Shown in pieces: positions 35,663 through 49,100 of a stretch of 64,000 nucleotides of DNA. A program made the position numbers and the translations under genes. Below the pieces are notes generated by a model. The model was given only the letters and a program-made list of their open reading frames with translations, was not told where the DNA came from and did not search any database. Every line of letters starts with the position of its first letter. The stretch's first letter is position 1. Source of the DNA: Gigantopelta aegis. Taxonomy: Eukaryota > Mollusca > Gastropoda > Neomphalida > Peltospiridae. Location: positions 81,936,124-82,000,123 of the forward strand of contig NC_054702.1 in assembly GCF_016097555.1 (NCBI RefSeq), in the 5' to 3' direction.

Positions 35663-37188
35663 TAAAAAGTACAGTTTAATATGCACCCACACTCCCCCTG
35701 CACTTAAATTTTAGTTATGAACAACCCTGAATCATAATCAGAAGAAATCCTCCACTAATCTAGATGAGAATAAAACTGATGGATATAGTGAGAGAAAACA
35801 CCACTAAAAAATACATTAAATTTTTTATTTCTATGGTGGCATGTACCAGAGACGTGATAAAACGAACAAGGATGAAGGGACAGGTTAAAACCCACTTTGT
35901 GTAATTTTTGTACATAAATGATACACAAGGAATGAACTATACAACTAGCATTAACTTGTTTTTAAAATTGTTACCTATACCGAACTAAATCCTCAACAAT
36001 GCTTCAACTTTAGCGTTTATTAAATAACATTTTCATAAAAAGCAAATTTTAGCAAATCCGATATACCAGTAGCTTAATACATGTACATAAATAAACATCA
36101 GCAGCATTGAGGACCATCACTGAAATTAATAATGGATTTCTGACAGAACTAATATTCAGAGGTGGATCAGGGCTGAGGGTGGAAACCCACCCCAACCCAC
36201 AAATAAAGTCCACAGCTTTTTTTCTCGACTTATTTTAAAATTTTCATTTGGTTCTTTTTACAAATTGGTCTGTGTGCTTTTTTTCTTAGTCCCCCCTCCC
36301 CACCATAATATTTCAAGTAAGCACCCCTGATACATTATATGTTGTTGAAACTGTTCCAGAAATTATCACACTGGAGAAGGGTGGTATCACATAATTAAAA
36401 CCCCATTTTCAATAACGATTTTTATGCAAATAAGTAAGATTACGTCATGTTTTGTAGGCGATGGATTTGAAAAACAATGCACCCACGCTACTCAACCCAC
36501 TCCAATGTGATATTTTCTAAAACAGTTCTAAGCAATATGTAAAACTGATGTCATAACCAATCGAAATGCTTAATTAACTACTGGTATTTACAACAAAACT
36601 TTCAGTATACATTTTCTCCAATGACAAAACAGAAAAATAAAGCAGCACTAAAAAGGCTGAATTAATTCGAGTGCATATGAAATAGTTGAACACATGATGA
36701 TACGGAACTTATAATGTGCTCAGTGATATGTGAAAATCAAAACACTTAAAACAGCTGAGAAAATTAATGACCTAACATTTTGTTCAAATGAGATTGTGGG
36801 TGAAAGAGGCTGGGAATTGTTTGAAAAAAACTAGATTTTTGTACAGACAACTGGTTGACTATTATCATCGCCAGAACTATATGATGCTTAGAAATGATCT
36901 ACATAAATTTTACACCTTAAGATACAATTATTAAAACCCAGGTTAACAAGCTAGATTTTGACAATGTTGTTTCTGGTTGCTTAATATTCCATTACACCAA
37001 AGTTACACAGGTGAAGTACCACAGAGCAATGTCTGCACAGTTCAGTTGTTAAAACGTCCACAAAGCCACAAGTACCCATGTAAACAAGAGAGCAATACTG
37101 TTTTAAATCCAACACTGTGCTCTCTAAATCAGAGTCTTCTGTGTGTCCCACCCAACAGATTGTGCATTTTAAGCACATTCTTCCTTCT
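35663..37188 (-). other. Downstream flank and probable 3' UTR of EIF4A3
   Basis: No transposon recognised. The part nearest 37188 should be 3' UTR; I could not fix a poly(A) site. The hexamer AATAAA on the minus strand at about 36016 is a distant candidate. Confidence 0.45.
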
Positions 37189-40100
37189 TCAGATCAAATC
37201 AGCAACTGAAAAAAAAAAAAATGCAAAACATGTTGTCATTTCAAACCAAATTATTCAGATGATGGATAGATAGATAAAATTGGAAAATTGGAAACTGCAA
37301 TACATATGTATGAGCAAATATTGCAGCTCATTTCTGAATCATAATATAACTATACAGTGATAATTGCAGTTTTTTAAAACCATTTTTGTCTATATTTAAA
37401 ATACTATCAGTCCTCATTACCACAAATATTGAATTTAATTTGTTTGAGAACTAAGTTTGAAACAAATTTACCAGTATTGTCAACATAGCATATTCATACA
37501 TAAATATTAGTTCTTAACCATAAAACATTTAAAACATGTCTTGGGTCAGTGAAATCTGATAAAAGGTATCAAACAACAATGTTATATAGCAATTGTGGCG
37601 TGAGCCTAATAAAGACTATTCATATTACCATTCATGGGCATTTCATCAATCTGTGTTGAGTAGTACTGTTCAATATCTCGCAGAATTCTGATGTCGTCAT
37701 TCTTCACAAAGTTGATAGCAACACCCTTTCGGCCAAAACGACCAGATCGACCAATTCTACAAATTAATTCATTAATACAATTTACAAGAATTGATGAAAC
37801 AACCAGCTAACATCCTATGTTTCAAAAGATTAAAACCCATTTATGTCATCAAAATATTTTCAAACTGAGATTTCGGAATACACCACTGATTTTTGTGTTT
37901 TTACCTGTTGCTATTTATTTGCAAGGATTTTCCAAATGTTTTAAAACCATTTATACCTTTTAATTCTTAACAAAACAATAAGCAAACATCTCTCTCCCCC
38001 ACCCAAAGAGAAATCACTATTTACTTTGGGTTATAATAAAGATGGAATCAATTATTTGTTTTCCATTGACATACCTGTGAATGTACAATTCTCTGTTGTT
38101 TGGCAAGTCATAGTTGATCACCAGTGAAACCTGCTGCACATCTATTCCTCTAGCCCAAACGTCTGTTGTGATCAATACACGGCTGGGAAAAAAAAAAAAA
38201 AAAAAAGCTTTTAAATACATTTTAAAAATTAATGAAAGTTAAGAGGTTTCATTATTAGTTGCATGTGTTATATGACCAGTGCTCGAGGTGAATCGGTGAA
38301 TCAATTTGTCTGAGTAAAAATGGACTCTTGATAGTCATGTGTACTGCACTGGTGGTGGGAGTTATTTTTTAAAATTAAGAATGATTACCAAATTTTGAAT
38401 TTTAAAGAAAATCTCACAAATTTATCAAAAATCCACTCCGGTCACTTTTGACCATGCTGTTCACTGTTTTGAAATGCAATAATGAAGAGGTTCTAAAACT
38501 AAATACTAAATTTTTATGTACATGGGAACTAATAAACAGAATGAATATAACTCACCGGGCCTCATAACGGAACTCTTTCATAATTCCATCTCTCTCTTTC
38601 TGTGGCATGAATGAAACAACTAACCTGGCCGCATAACGGAACTCTTTCATGATTCCATCTCTCTCTTTCTGTGGCATGATGATTCCACCTCTCTCTTTCT
38701 GTGGCACAACTAACCCGAATGGAACTCGCATAAATGAAACAACGGCCGAATAACGGAACTCTTTCATGATTCCATCTCTCTTTCTGTAGCATGAATGAAA
38801 CAACTAACCTGGCCGCATAACGGAACTCTTTCATGATTCCATCTCTCTCTTTCTGTGGCATGAATGAAACAACTAACCTGGCCGCATAACGGAACTCTTT
38901 CATGATTCCACCTCTCTCTTTCTGTGGCATGAATGAAACAACTAACCTGGCCGAATAACGGAACTCTTTCATGATTCCACCTCTCTCTTTCTGTGGCATG
39001 AATGAAACAACTAACCTGGCCGCATAACGGAACTCTTTCATGATTCCACCTCTCTCTTTCTGTGGCATGAATGAAACAACTAACCTGGCCGAACAACTAA
39101 CCTGGCCGCATAACGGAACTCTTTCATAATTCCATCTCTCTTTCTGTGGCATGAATGAAACAACTAACCTGGCCGCATAACGGAACTCTTTCATAATTCC
39201 ATCTCTCTCTTTCTGTGGCATGAATGAAACAACTAACCTGGCCGAATAACGGAACTCTTTCATGATTCCATCTCTCTCTTTCTGTGGCATGAATGAAACA
39301 GAATGAACTGACTAACCTGGCACCAGATCGGAACTCTTTCATAATTCCATCTCTCTCTTTCTGTGGCACGAATGAAACAGAATGAACTGACTAACCTGGC
39401 ACCAGATCGGAACTCTTTCATGATTCCATCTCTCTCTTTCTGTGGCATATCACCATGCATTGAGGACACTGTGAAGTTGGCTTCTCTCATCTTCTCCGTC
39501 AGCCAGTCAACCTAACAAAGAAAAACCAAACTCATCAGTTTATCTGCTGAAACAATACTGCTTCAAGCCATGCTTCACATACATTATAAAATTATATCAG
39601 AAAGAATAAGGGCAAAAGTATTCAATAACTAACTGAACTTTACATTTGGTGATTAGTGTGTGATGAGTACAAGACAATAACCACATGATTTATTCCCATC
39701 ACAGTATCTCCACAAATGATCAGCTGACATGGATCCATATTACATTATTGTTCATCACCTTTTTAAAAACATTTTGCTGAACATTTTTAATGTAAACACC
39801 TAAATTTATACAGTATACAACCAACCTTCCTCTTGGTGTTGCAGAAGATGACAGCTTGCGTGATTGTGAGTGTGTCGTAAAGGTCGCAGAGTGTGTCAAA
39901 CTTCCACTCCTCCCTCTCCACCGCCACAAAGAACTGTTTGATGCCCTCCAGTGTCAACTCATCACTGAAAGTAGATACAAACTAAAATAACACAAACATT
40001 CTAGCAATTTCCATCTTATCCTATAAAATAAAAATAACATTATTGTTATAAATTGTAAATTATGTAAAAAAGGTTTACAGACATATAACTTGACGTTTTC

Positions 40101-43100
40101 AACATTTTTTTAAGCATAAAGCTAGCTTAAAATATGTTGCTAGTTTGAATCTTAAAATGATTAATCATGCAAGCATTTTTAACCAACACCACATCCTAAA
40201 TAAATAAATAACAAATGAAATTTTCTTTGTCAATGCACCTTATGGTAATCTGACTGGGCTGTGTTCTTATTGAATACCTATATCAATGAAAATCCAGCCA
40301 TGCCTTCCCCTACACTCCTTCCCCGACTCGCACTACTTTACTGCAACTGGCAACCAAAAAAATTTATGCAAATCTTTTCAGGTGTCTTCTCATTCATTAA
40401 ACATAAAACTAAAAACACAAATCGTATCATTCCTTCCAATATAACCAAACAAGATTATACTAAAGTGTATTAATACAACTTTCTTCAGCTCTTCCACACT
40501 GACCGTTTGACCAATATTCTGATGGGATCTGTCATGAATTTGCTTGTCATCTCCAGAATTTCATGTGGCAATGTAGCAGATATTAAAAGGACTTGTGTGG
40601 CTGGAGGCAAATATCTGTAGACATCATAGATCTGTTCTTTGAATCCTGGTAACAAAAAACAAAAAAAATTCATTAAAGGGACAGACGTGAGTCTGTGACT
40701 TTGAAATGGTGAAATACCCTCTAAAAATAGACTAAAACTCGACTCCATAGCAGTTACTTCTCAGACGCACATGCGTTTTTAAAAATATGAGAAATACATT
40801 TTGTGATATTAAAAATACCAGGATGACCAAAATCACTTCGAATGTATGGAAATGGATAATCTAAACAATAAAATCTAAGTAAAGAATGATTTCAGTTATC
40901 AAAAACGGCTCTAACAGTAAAAAATATGCCTTAGTGTTTAAAAACTAGGGTATGTCCCTTTAAAAATTATGAACTGAAATAATTTCCCACATACAGTGAA
41001 ACCCCTCTAAACCAGACACCCGTGGGACCAAAAGAAAGAAATGTTTTATTTAACGACGCACTCAACACATTTTATTTACGGTTATATGGCGTCAGACATA
41101 TGGTTAAGGACCACACAGAGGAAACCCACTGTCGCCACTACATGGGCTACTCTTCCGATTAGCAGCAAGGGATCTTTTATTTGCACTTCCCACTGGCAGG
41201 ATAGCACAAATCATGGCCTTTGTTGAACCAGTTATGGATCACTGGTCGGTGCAAGTGATTACACCTACCCATTGAGCCTTGCGGAGCACTCACTCAGGGT
41301 TTGGAGTCGGTATCTGGATTAAAAATCCCATGCCTCAACTGGGATCTGAACCCAGTACCTACCAGCCTGTAGACCGATGGCCTACCATGATGCCGGTCCC
41401 CTTAGGACCAAGACAAATGTCCAGTTTTAAGAGGGATCTGGTTTACAGAGGTTATGTCCTGGTTTTTAAAAATGGACTGGGTAAAACGTCTGGTTTTGAA
41501 GGAATTCCGGTTTACAGAGGGTCCGGTCTTGAGAGGTTTCACTGTATTCTACACACATCAAGTCTATTTAGTTTCCACAAATCATTCAGTTCAAAAAACA
41601 AATTTTAGGACTTTTTTTATGCCTTTTACAAAAATTTGTTATCCTTTAATCTGACATCCAATAAAAAAATTACCTCGATGCTTTATGACGGTAACAAAGA
41701 TTCAATTAATATGAAATTTTAAACAATATCTTCTTAATCTTAAATACCTAATTTAATCAAGATGTTTCTATTTAAAAACGTATGCATTGTATAATCATTG
41801 TATAAAGATTTCCTGAATCATGTTGCAGAACTCCAGTAGTTATCTCTATCGTTTACCTTTGTTTAACATTTCATCTGCTTCATCCAGTATCAACATTTTA
41901 ATTGACCGTGTACGCAGGTTTCTTCGACGAATCATGTCTGCAAGAGAAAAAACAGATATTATATAAACACAATCTGGTATGAGTCATCTTATTTTGAGAT
42001 GTGCTAGGTATAAAAAAATAAATTATATAGATAAAGACAGCATTTACAGTAATATTACTTGTAACAATTACTTCTACATTTGCATAGCAAAACTGAAATA
42101 AACACTTCGACTCATGAATTCTTATCCCAACCCGTGCACAATAACTGGTATATCATTAAATGTGCTGTTCTGTCTGAGGGGAGTGCATAATAAATAAAAA
42201 ATGTGTCCTACTAGTGAAAAATGTAGGTTTCAATTGAAGACTTTGTGTCAGAATTAAGAAATGTTTGACATCCAAAACCCAAAGACTCAATGTATTCTAG
42301 TGGTGTAATAAATCAAAAACAAATCTCAATTCATGAAAAGTTAAACAAATTTGATTGTTTCTTTTCATTTGTAATGTAAATTCACTCCAAATTCCATGAC
42401 TTTTCTGGTCTGGAATATACTTGTAAATTCCATGACCTGTAGGAGAACTGCAACATTTATAAATAATTAAAAACTTAACTATTTTAAGATCACTGTTAGC
42501 AGTTATCAATATACCGACTGATACGGTAAGTTCTGCTATTACATAATTAAATTTGCCTACCAAAAACTCTTCCTGGTGTTCCTGATACAACATGCTGTCC
42601 ATAGTCAAGCTTCCTCATGTCTTCTCCGATGTTAGTACCACCAATACAAGCATGACACTGAACATTCATGTAGTCACCCAGGGCAAGGATAACCTTAAAA
42701 TATTAAACATAACATTTATTCATGAATTACTGAGACTCTCACACAAAATTATCTGTAACTTGGGTTATGTGCTCTTGATTTAACCTCTTTACCTTTATTT
42801 TAAAAAAGAACATATAGCTATTAACATCAGGTCATGAGGTTTGTCAAACGTTCTTTCACGGTAATACAGCATGTACTAGAGAGCTCTGCTAGTTGGTTTA
42901 AAAGATATTTAGTCAAAGTCGGTCAAATAAGAAATAAGCTGTATTATGTCTGGCTGAATATTTAATAACATCTACTCCATACCTTCTGGATCTGAACAGC
43001 AAGCTCTCGAGTTGGAGAAAGGCACAAGGCTTGCGTCTCTCGAACCTGTGTATCCAAGCACTGCAGTATGCTGACAGAAAAGGTAGCAGTTTTACCAGTG

Positions 43101-46100
43101 CCTGATTGTGCTCTGAAATAGCCAAATAAAACATAGTTAAGTACATATTTGTATGGGTTTTTTTATAGAACATAATTTAAAAAATGAATACAACAGCTTA
43201 TAAATATAGCACCAACAGACAGCATGCACATGGCTGTTAACATTAATATAGCTGTTAGACAATGACATAGGTGCCTTGTACAGTTGATGAAGAAGATTCA
43301 AATCCTGCATTGCAGTTTATTAACACTAAATAACATCAGAATATATCCACTAGTAGTACCAACAAATACCAAGTACTTACTGTGCGATGACATCCCTTCC
43401 TTTAACTATAGGCTTCACTGCTCTTTGCTGAATAGCAGATGGTTTCTCAAATCCTAAAAATAAATATAATGAATTCAATTACATGTACATGTAGCGTAAC
43501 TTCATTCTGGGATTTATTATTACATACATACGTGTACAGGGAACATTTTGTTTTCAAACTCTTGATTAGCGATATTTTTAAAATAGTCAATTGAAAATCA
43601 ATTAGCAACTACTGTTTAATGTTTTAAAATTGTGTAGCAATCTATGAAACTTGTGTAGTGAATCGCGACACGATACTGAACAAAATGTTCCCTGGTGTAC
43701 ATACAACACACTGAATATATAATATACATTTTTTTAAATAAATAATAAATAAAAATAATTCATAAGCTATATGACATAGACACAGATCTTCCAAACAAAA
43801 ATCTCAACTAGGCCATTTAACACCAGGATAGATGGAGAAATGGTCATCTGTGTTATCTTAGAAACTTATGATTTCTACATGTATGATGTACACTACATGA
43901 GCATATATCCATGTATTTCAAGCATGGTGCACTGGCTGGAACAAGAAATAGTCCAAAGAGCCCACCAACGAGATCAATCCTAGACCAACCATGAATCAGG
44001 TGAGTACTTTACTACTGGGATACATCCCGTTCCTGCTGTAACAAGTCTTGCCCAACCAGTAGGGATGGGACCGTTCGGTTTTTGTTTTTTCGGTTCGATT
44101 TTCGGTCCACGGTTCGATTTATTCGTGGTTCAATTTATTCACGATATGTTTTACAAGTAGTACAAGTATATCAGTTATCATACATACATTTTTATAAACT
44201 ATTTTAAGAGCAAGACATTTTATTTTTAATGGCCATTTGTAAACTATAAAATTATATTTTGATTAGAAAACAAAAATTGCATTTTTACCATGCCATGTTA
44301 GCGTGTTGATTCTGGGATACTTGGGCAATATGTATATTTGAGTTCAAAGAGATGGCAAAATAATTTCGTGGCGAGAATGCTAGGGATAGTCTCTCCAGTA
44401 TTTTGTTTTCAAAAATTCAGTTGTCTTTAGATGCATTCTGGCGTACATAATACATGTTCTCATTCTGTAGGAAATCCATTGTTACATGTGCCGTATGCGG
44501 CCTGGCATTGTCCTGCTGAAAGAGTTCTCTCTGTCAATCCAAAATGGGAAGCATGTGACGGCGAAGAATTTCATCCCGGTAGCGTACAGCTGTCAGGTTG
44601 CCTTGTACGAACACAAGTTCACTTCTGCAGGGCATAAAATTTAATTTTTTCAGACAAATTATGTCGTTCGTGTGGTTTTAGTGTTTGCATGAACGATTTT
44701 CTCCAGTGGTTCAGATACAAATGAAAAGGTTAACCGGCAATGGTAATCAAATGAGAATCTAAGATGGGCGATTTTTGTAGCTTTTCTCCAAATTCTTATC
44801 ATAAATACTAAATTATTATTATTTGGTATGCTGGGACTAACTTGAAAGCTGCCATTTACATTTCAGCACACTACCCCATCAGTTCTGTTACAGGGAAGTA
44901 CTTGTTGGCACCAAACAATAGTCTGAACAAAATGGGGATTACCCGGAAGCTTTGAGCTTAAAGTACTGAACGGAAATACACGAAGTTCTGCAAATCCTCG
45001 ATCGATCCAATCGATGCTGCAACTCAGTGTTTCATCATGTTCTAATTTCCACTTCGTTATTTTAAAGTCCCTTATTAAACGTACTATTTTCTTCGCTGTG
45101 TATGTCATATTTTAATAAATTGATTTAGCAAGGGTTGTACTTATTTTCATTACAATACATGTTTCTGAATTAATGCATATATTTCAATGTAACCATACAG
45201 GTCACTGAGGTGTCAAAAAGTAAATAAATATACAGAACTTCACATGGGTTTTTTCCGCTTCCTATTTATTGCACAAGTTTATTGTGCGCAAGAATATTTA
45301 CCACGAGACTACGTAGCGGTCGAGTGGTATGTTCTTGTTCACAATAAACGTGTGCAATAAATAGGAAGCAAAAATAATGTATGTGAGGTTCTGTATTTAT
45401 TACATACCTTTAAAAAAAATATATATATTAACAATGTATCTTAAACCGCTGTTCAATGCTCCTTTCATGAGCTCAGTTTTAGTGTAACGTACCACCATTT
45501 TTAAAAAGTATTTTCACTTAACAGTGTCCTTTTTGCATTTTTTCGCATTAGGTCCTGACATTTTACAATGCTATAACTAAATGCCGGGCTAAGGTGATGT
45601 CACGTTTAATAAATACTCATAAACCGCTTTAATTTCCATCCTGCGTATTGTTTTTCACACATAGCGAAATGATCAAAGGGAACGTGCGACTATGTTACTA
45701 AATGTTATTGACATTTCTAATGACAGTGCCGACTTTGTAATTGACTGCGATGTCAAGTTCAAACTGATCCATTGGTTTTTTCTCACACCTGCAATGCTAG
45801 GCCTGTTCTCTTATTATTTTATTCCAAAAATAGTTATATTAGCCAAAACACGTCAGTTTACATTTTCTGACGAGCGATTATAGTTTCTGCACGAATGATC
45901 CGCCGTTTGTGTCGATATTGGTTTTGCATAATTGACAGACGAACGACAAAATTGTTGGTGCCTGTCACGGTACATGCTCTTAATTTGTTTCGCCTGTGGC
46001 GATTTTAATTGTGTTAGGGTGCCGTGTGCAGTTTATTGCCCGTAGCCCAGGTGGACAACTTGTTACGTAATACTTCTCGCGCGATTCTTGCGTTCCAATA

Positions 46101-49100
46101 TGCACTTAGTCCCGCTGTGGAGGCCATGTGGCGAGTAGTTACGTAATACCTCTGCGAGTGCGGGTTTTACAACTGCGATTTGGCGACGATGGCGTCAGTA
46201 GTCTGACGATCAGAGAGAATATACCGAGGTAGAATATGAGATGATACGTGAGGTGCCGCTTTGTTCTCCCCCAGGCCAATTCTGATTTTGGAATAAATAG
46301 CTAGAATTTAGAGAGATCTAGGAAAACGAATTAGGACGGCTCGAGGGGATCACGAACGTAGTCCGTTAGGACTTGGTAAATATCATTTCTGCTCTGTGTA
46401 TAACCTTGATGTGATTGATGTGACTTAAATATTTTAATACTGTATTATACCAATATTCTTTAGACAGTGTCTTCGGTCATCTGACGAAGTAAATCGTAGA
46501 CTTATTGTTCTAACATTATATGAGTATTTGGTAATGTAAAGCTTAGCCAGTCATCCTAGAAGACCCTGGGTACACTGTAGGTTATTGTCTTTATTGTGAT
46601 AAGTATTAATTCTGTGTTACAAGATTACTGAAAGAGTAGTTAGGGTTAATTAAAAATTAACCCGTTAGGAATAGAGCTGTAATTCCTTTATTAATTAAGT
46701 TCCCCAAGAATCGTTCTAAATTATCACACGTTACTGAACGAGTAGTAAGGGTTAATTATAAATTAACCAGTTAGGAATGGTGTTGTAATTCCTTTATTAA
46801 TTAACTTCTCCTGTAAGCGTTTCTCAATTATCACACGTGTGGGTGTGGTGTAACGGTGAAGTGATTCGCATATTGTGTAACTAGACACCCAGAGATTAAC
46901 TAATTAAGTGATCAGTTCTGGGTTGTTATTATTGTTGTTATTAATTTACTACTACGGCTGTACATTTGTCAGCGTAGATTAATACAGATTCCATAGTGTA
47001 TTGTGTTTTTGTTGTGTTTTCTAGAGAAATAACGTGCTATAATAATATATACTTATATAAGATCGTATCTCTGATCATACCTAGAGACGAGCCATACTAG
47101 GTTTAACAGCCTGTTACAGAGAGATCTAATAGATATACAGTTAGGAGAGAGATTTTGATAATCGTGTTTTATTCGGTTACGGGAATTATAGAATCCCCGT
47201 GACAGTGCCAAATTTTATGCCCTGCTTCTGCTGGTGCACATACGAGATGGCTCCCCACATCATGACACTCCCTCCACCGAATCTGTCAACTTGGGCGACA
47301 CAGTTCACTGCGGCATCTGTAAACACATTGTCATCCATCATGTCGCTGTAGAAGGAAACATGACTTGTCGCTGAACCATACTCGCCGCCAGTTTCCCAAG
47401 TTCCACCCCTGTACATTTGTGCACCAGCGAACACATAAATGTTGTTGACATCACAGGACGGGCCCAACATACAGTCTCCTAGGCCGTAAACCAGCTTCTC
47501 GAAGTCGGTCCCAAATGATTTGTGCAGACACCCTTCTCAAACCAGGTATGCGTCCAGCAGTGTTCGTTGTTGTGGCAGTTCAGTGACGCAAGTGCAGAAC
47601 CCTGATGTAGTGATCTTGTGCTGCAGTTGTGATGTGAGGTCTTCCACTTCTGGGCCGGTCTTCAGCTGATTGAAACTGCTGGTACCCAGAGACATAAAAT
47701 GGTGCTCTGATGGACGTTCTTGTGGCGTGCGACTGCTGACTGCGATTCACCTAACTGGAGGTGGCATATTACAATGTTTCGTTTCGGCAGGCTTAGTCTT
47801 GGCATCTTGTAACTTGTCTATATCGAAATGGAAATGAGGCATTATTGCGAGCATTGCAGCTTTAAATACCCATCACTACCCCAATCTTTTCCTAGAGTTT
47901 CACATGTATTCGCCAAAATCTGACCATTTCATGCCGATTTCCTGCAACTGTCGCACAACGTGCGTTAAGTTTATATTAGGGTGCATTTGGGCATGCTGTC
48001 CCATTCCAGGAGCATTAGCAAACATGGTCATTCAGCAACATTATAAAAAAAAACCTCTATATTTTGTAAAATCAAACACTTTTCTTCTTTCCCTATCACC
48101 TATGCGTTTCTTTTTTGACAGAGTACATCTGTAATAGTGAATTATTTAACTCGTTATTATTTTTATTTTATTTTTTGCTTGTGTTGAAAGTGAAAAAATC
48201 AATCTGCAAAGAAGATTTATTTAATAAAAGAAGAAAAAAGTGCAAAATAGTTTGCGTACATTGTAGTTCAGGAAATGATTTCGTCCCAATAAAAAATTAC
48301 GGAAATTAACGATGATGAATCATTTTAAATTAACATGATGGAAATTGGGCGCCACTTTATAATTTTTGAAGTTAACATGTTTACTTTTTTTTAAATTTTG
48401 ACAACTGGGACTGAACATACTTAAAAAGTTTATTCTCATGGCCGATTAATCACTGATTCACTGAGGTCAGTCCCTATTTTAGGATGTTATGTGGTCCCGG
48501 CAAGAAATATGCGTTCTGTGACTTTGTTTGCATGTATTGTGTGTATCTTGCAAACAAATATTAGATTATTTACACCTCCATGGAATATTTATTACATCCC
48601 TCATGGTAAGGTTAGAAAACATATATCATTACTGTTACTATTATCATTACAACATTATGAACATACGATATTTAATGTGAAAATATCAATATTGTAAGTG
48701 GAAAGTTACCCCACTTTATATTCATGAATAATTAATGACCATTCATGAATTTTAATCATTTAATGATGCTGGAACGGTTGGAAATCTTGCCATTTAGAAA
48801 AAATAACAATTATAATAAGACAAATTTAAAAGCCTTAAAAAGGGAGTGCGGTTGGACAATTTACCCTAATACTATCGGTATCAGGTCGTTTCGCCCTTAT
48901 TCCTGATTGCCCCATGTCGTTTCGCCCCCATACCGGGTCGTTTCGCCCTCTATACAGAGTCGTTTCGCCCTCATGTTTATGTTTGTGAATGATGAATAAA
49001 TTTGTTTACGTGACTCTAGTTGCAAATCGGATATAGATTATCAATTTGTAACCCTTTATCAACATAAACACCATTTATATGTATATGTTATTATGTGCAA

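Larger units (their letters stand above)
44628..47224. mobile_element. hAT-like non-autonomous transposon, 15-bp perfect TIRs CAGGGCATAAAATTT, 6-bp target duplication
   Basis: The ends read CAGGGCATAAAATTT and its complement, with a further shared TGTCGTTCGT inside both ends. The target duplication CTTCTG lies at 44622-44627 and 47225-47230. CAGGG ends suggest the hAT superfamily; the duplication is 6 bp rather than the usual 8. Without the later insertions inside it (a solo LTR and a small MITE) its own length is roughly 1.17 kb, with no transposase recognised. Confidence 0.8.
44390..47860 (-). mobile_element. Degraded Tc1-like transposon split by a later insertion, EIF4A3 intron 1
   Basis: Transposase coding remains run on the minus strand. 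The N-terminal part and the [13 protein letters not shown] block lie at about 47820-47225. The continuation with [20 protein letters not shown] and [19 protein letters not shown] lies at about 44627-44430. Between them is the element at 44628-47224, which entered the transposase gene with a CTTCTG duplication. Many frame breaks mark it as old. I could not define its own terminal repeats, so the outer limits are approximate. Confidence 0.8.

Noticed and set aside
38562-39290. 242-residue open frame of 23-residue repeats, looking like a repeat protein gene
   Set aside because: It is the EIF4A3 exon 8 fragment repeated in a unit divisible by three. Each unit carries a splice donor, it lies in the intron, and frames change between units at both ends.
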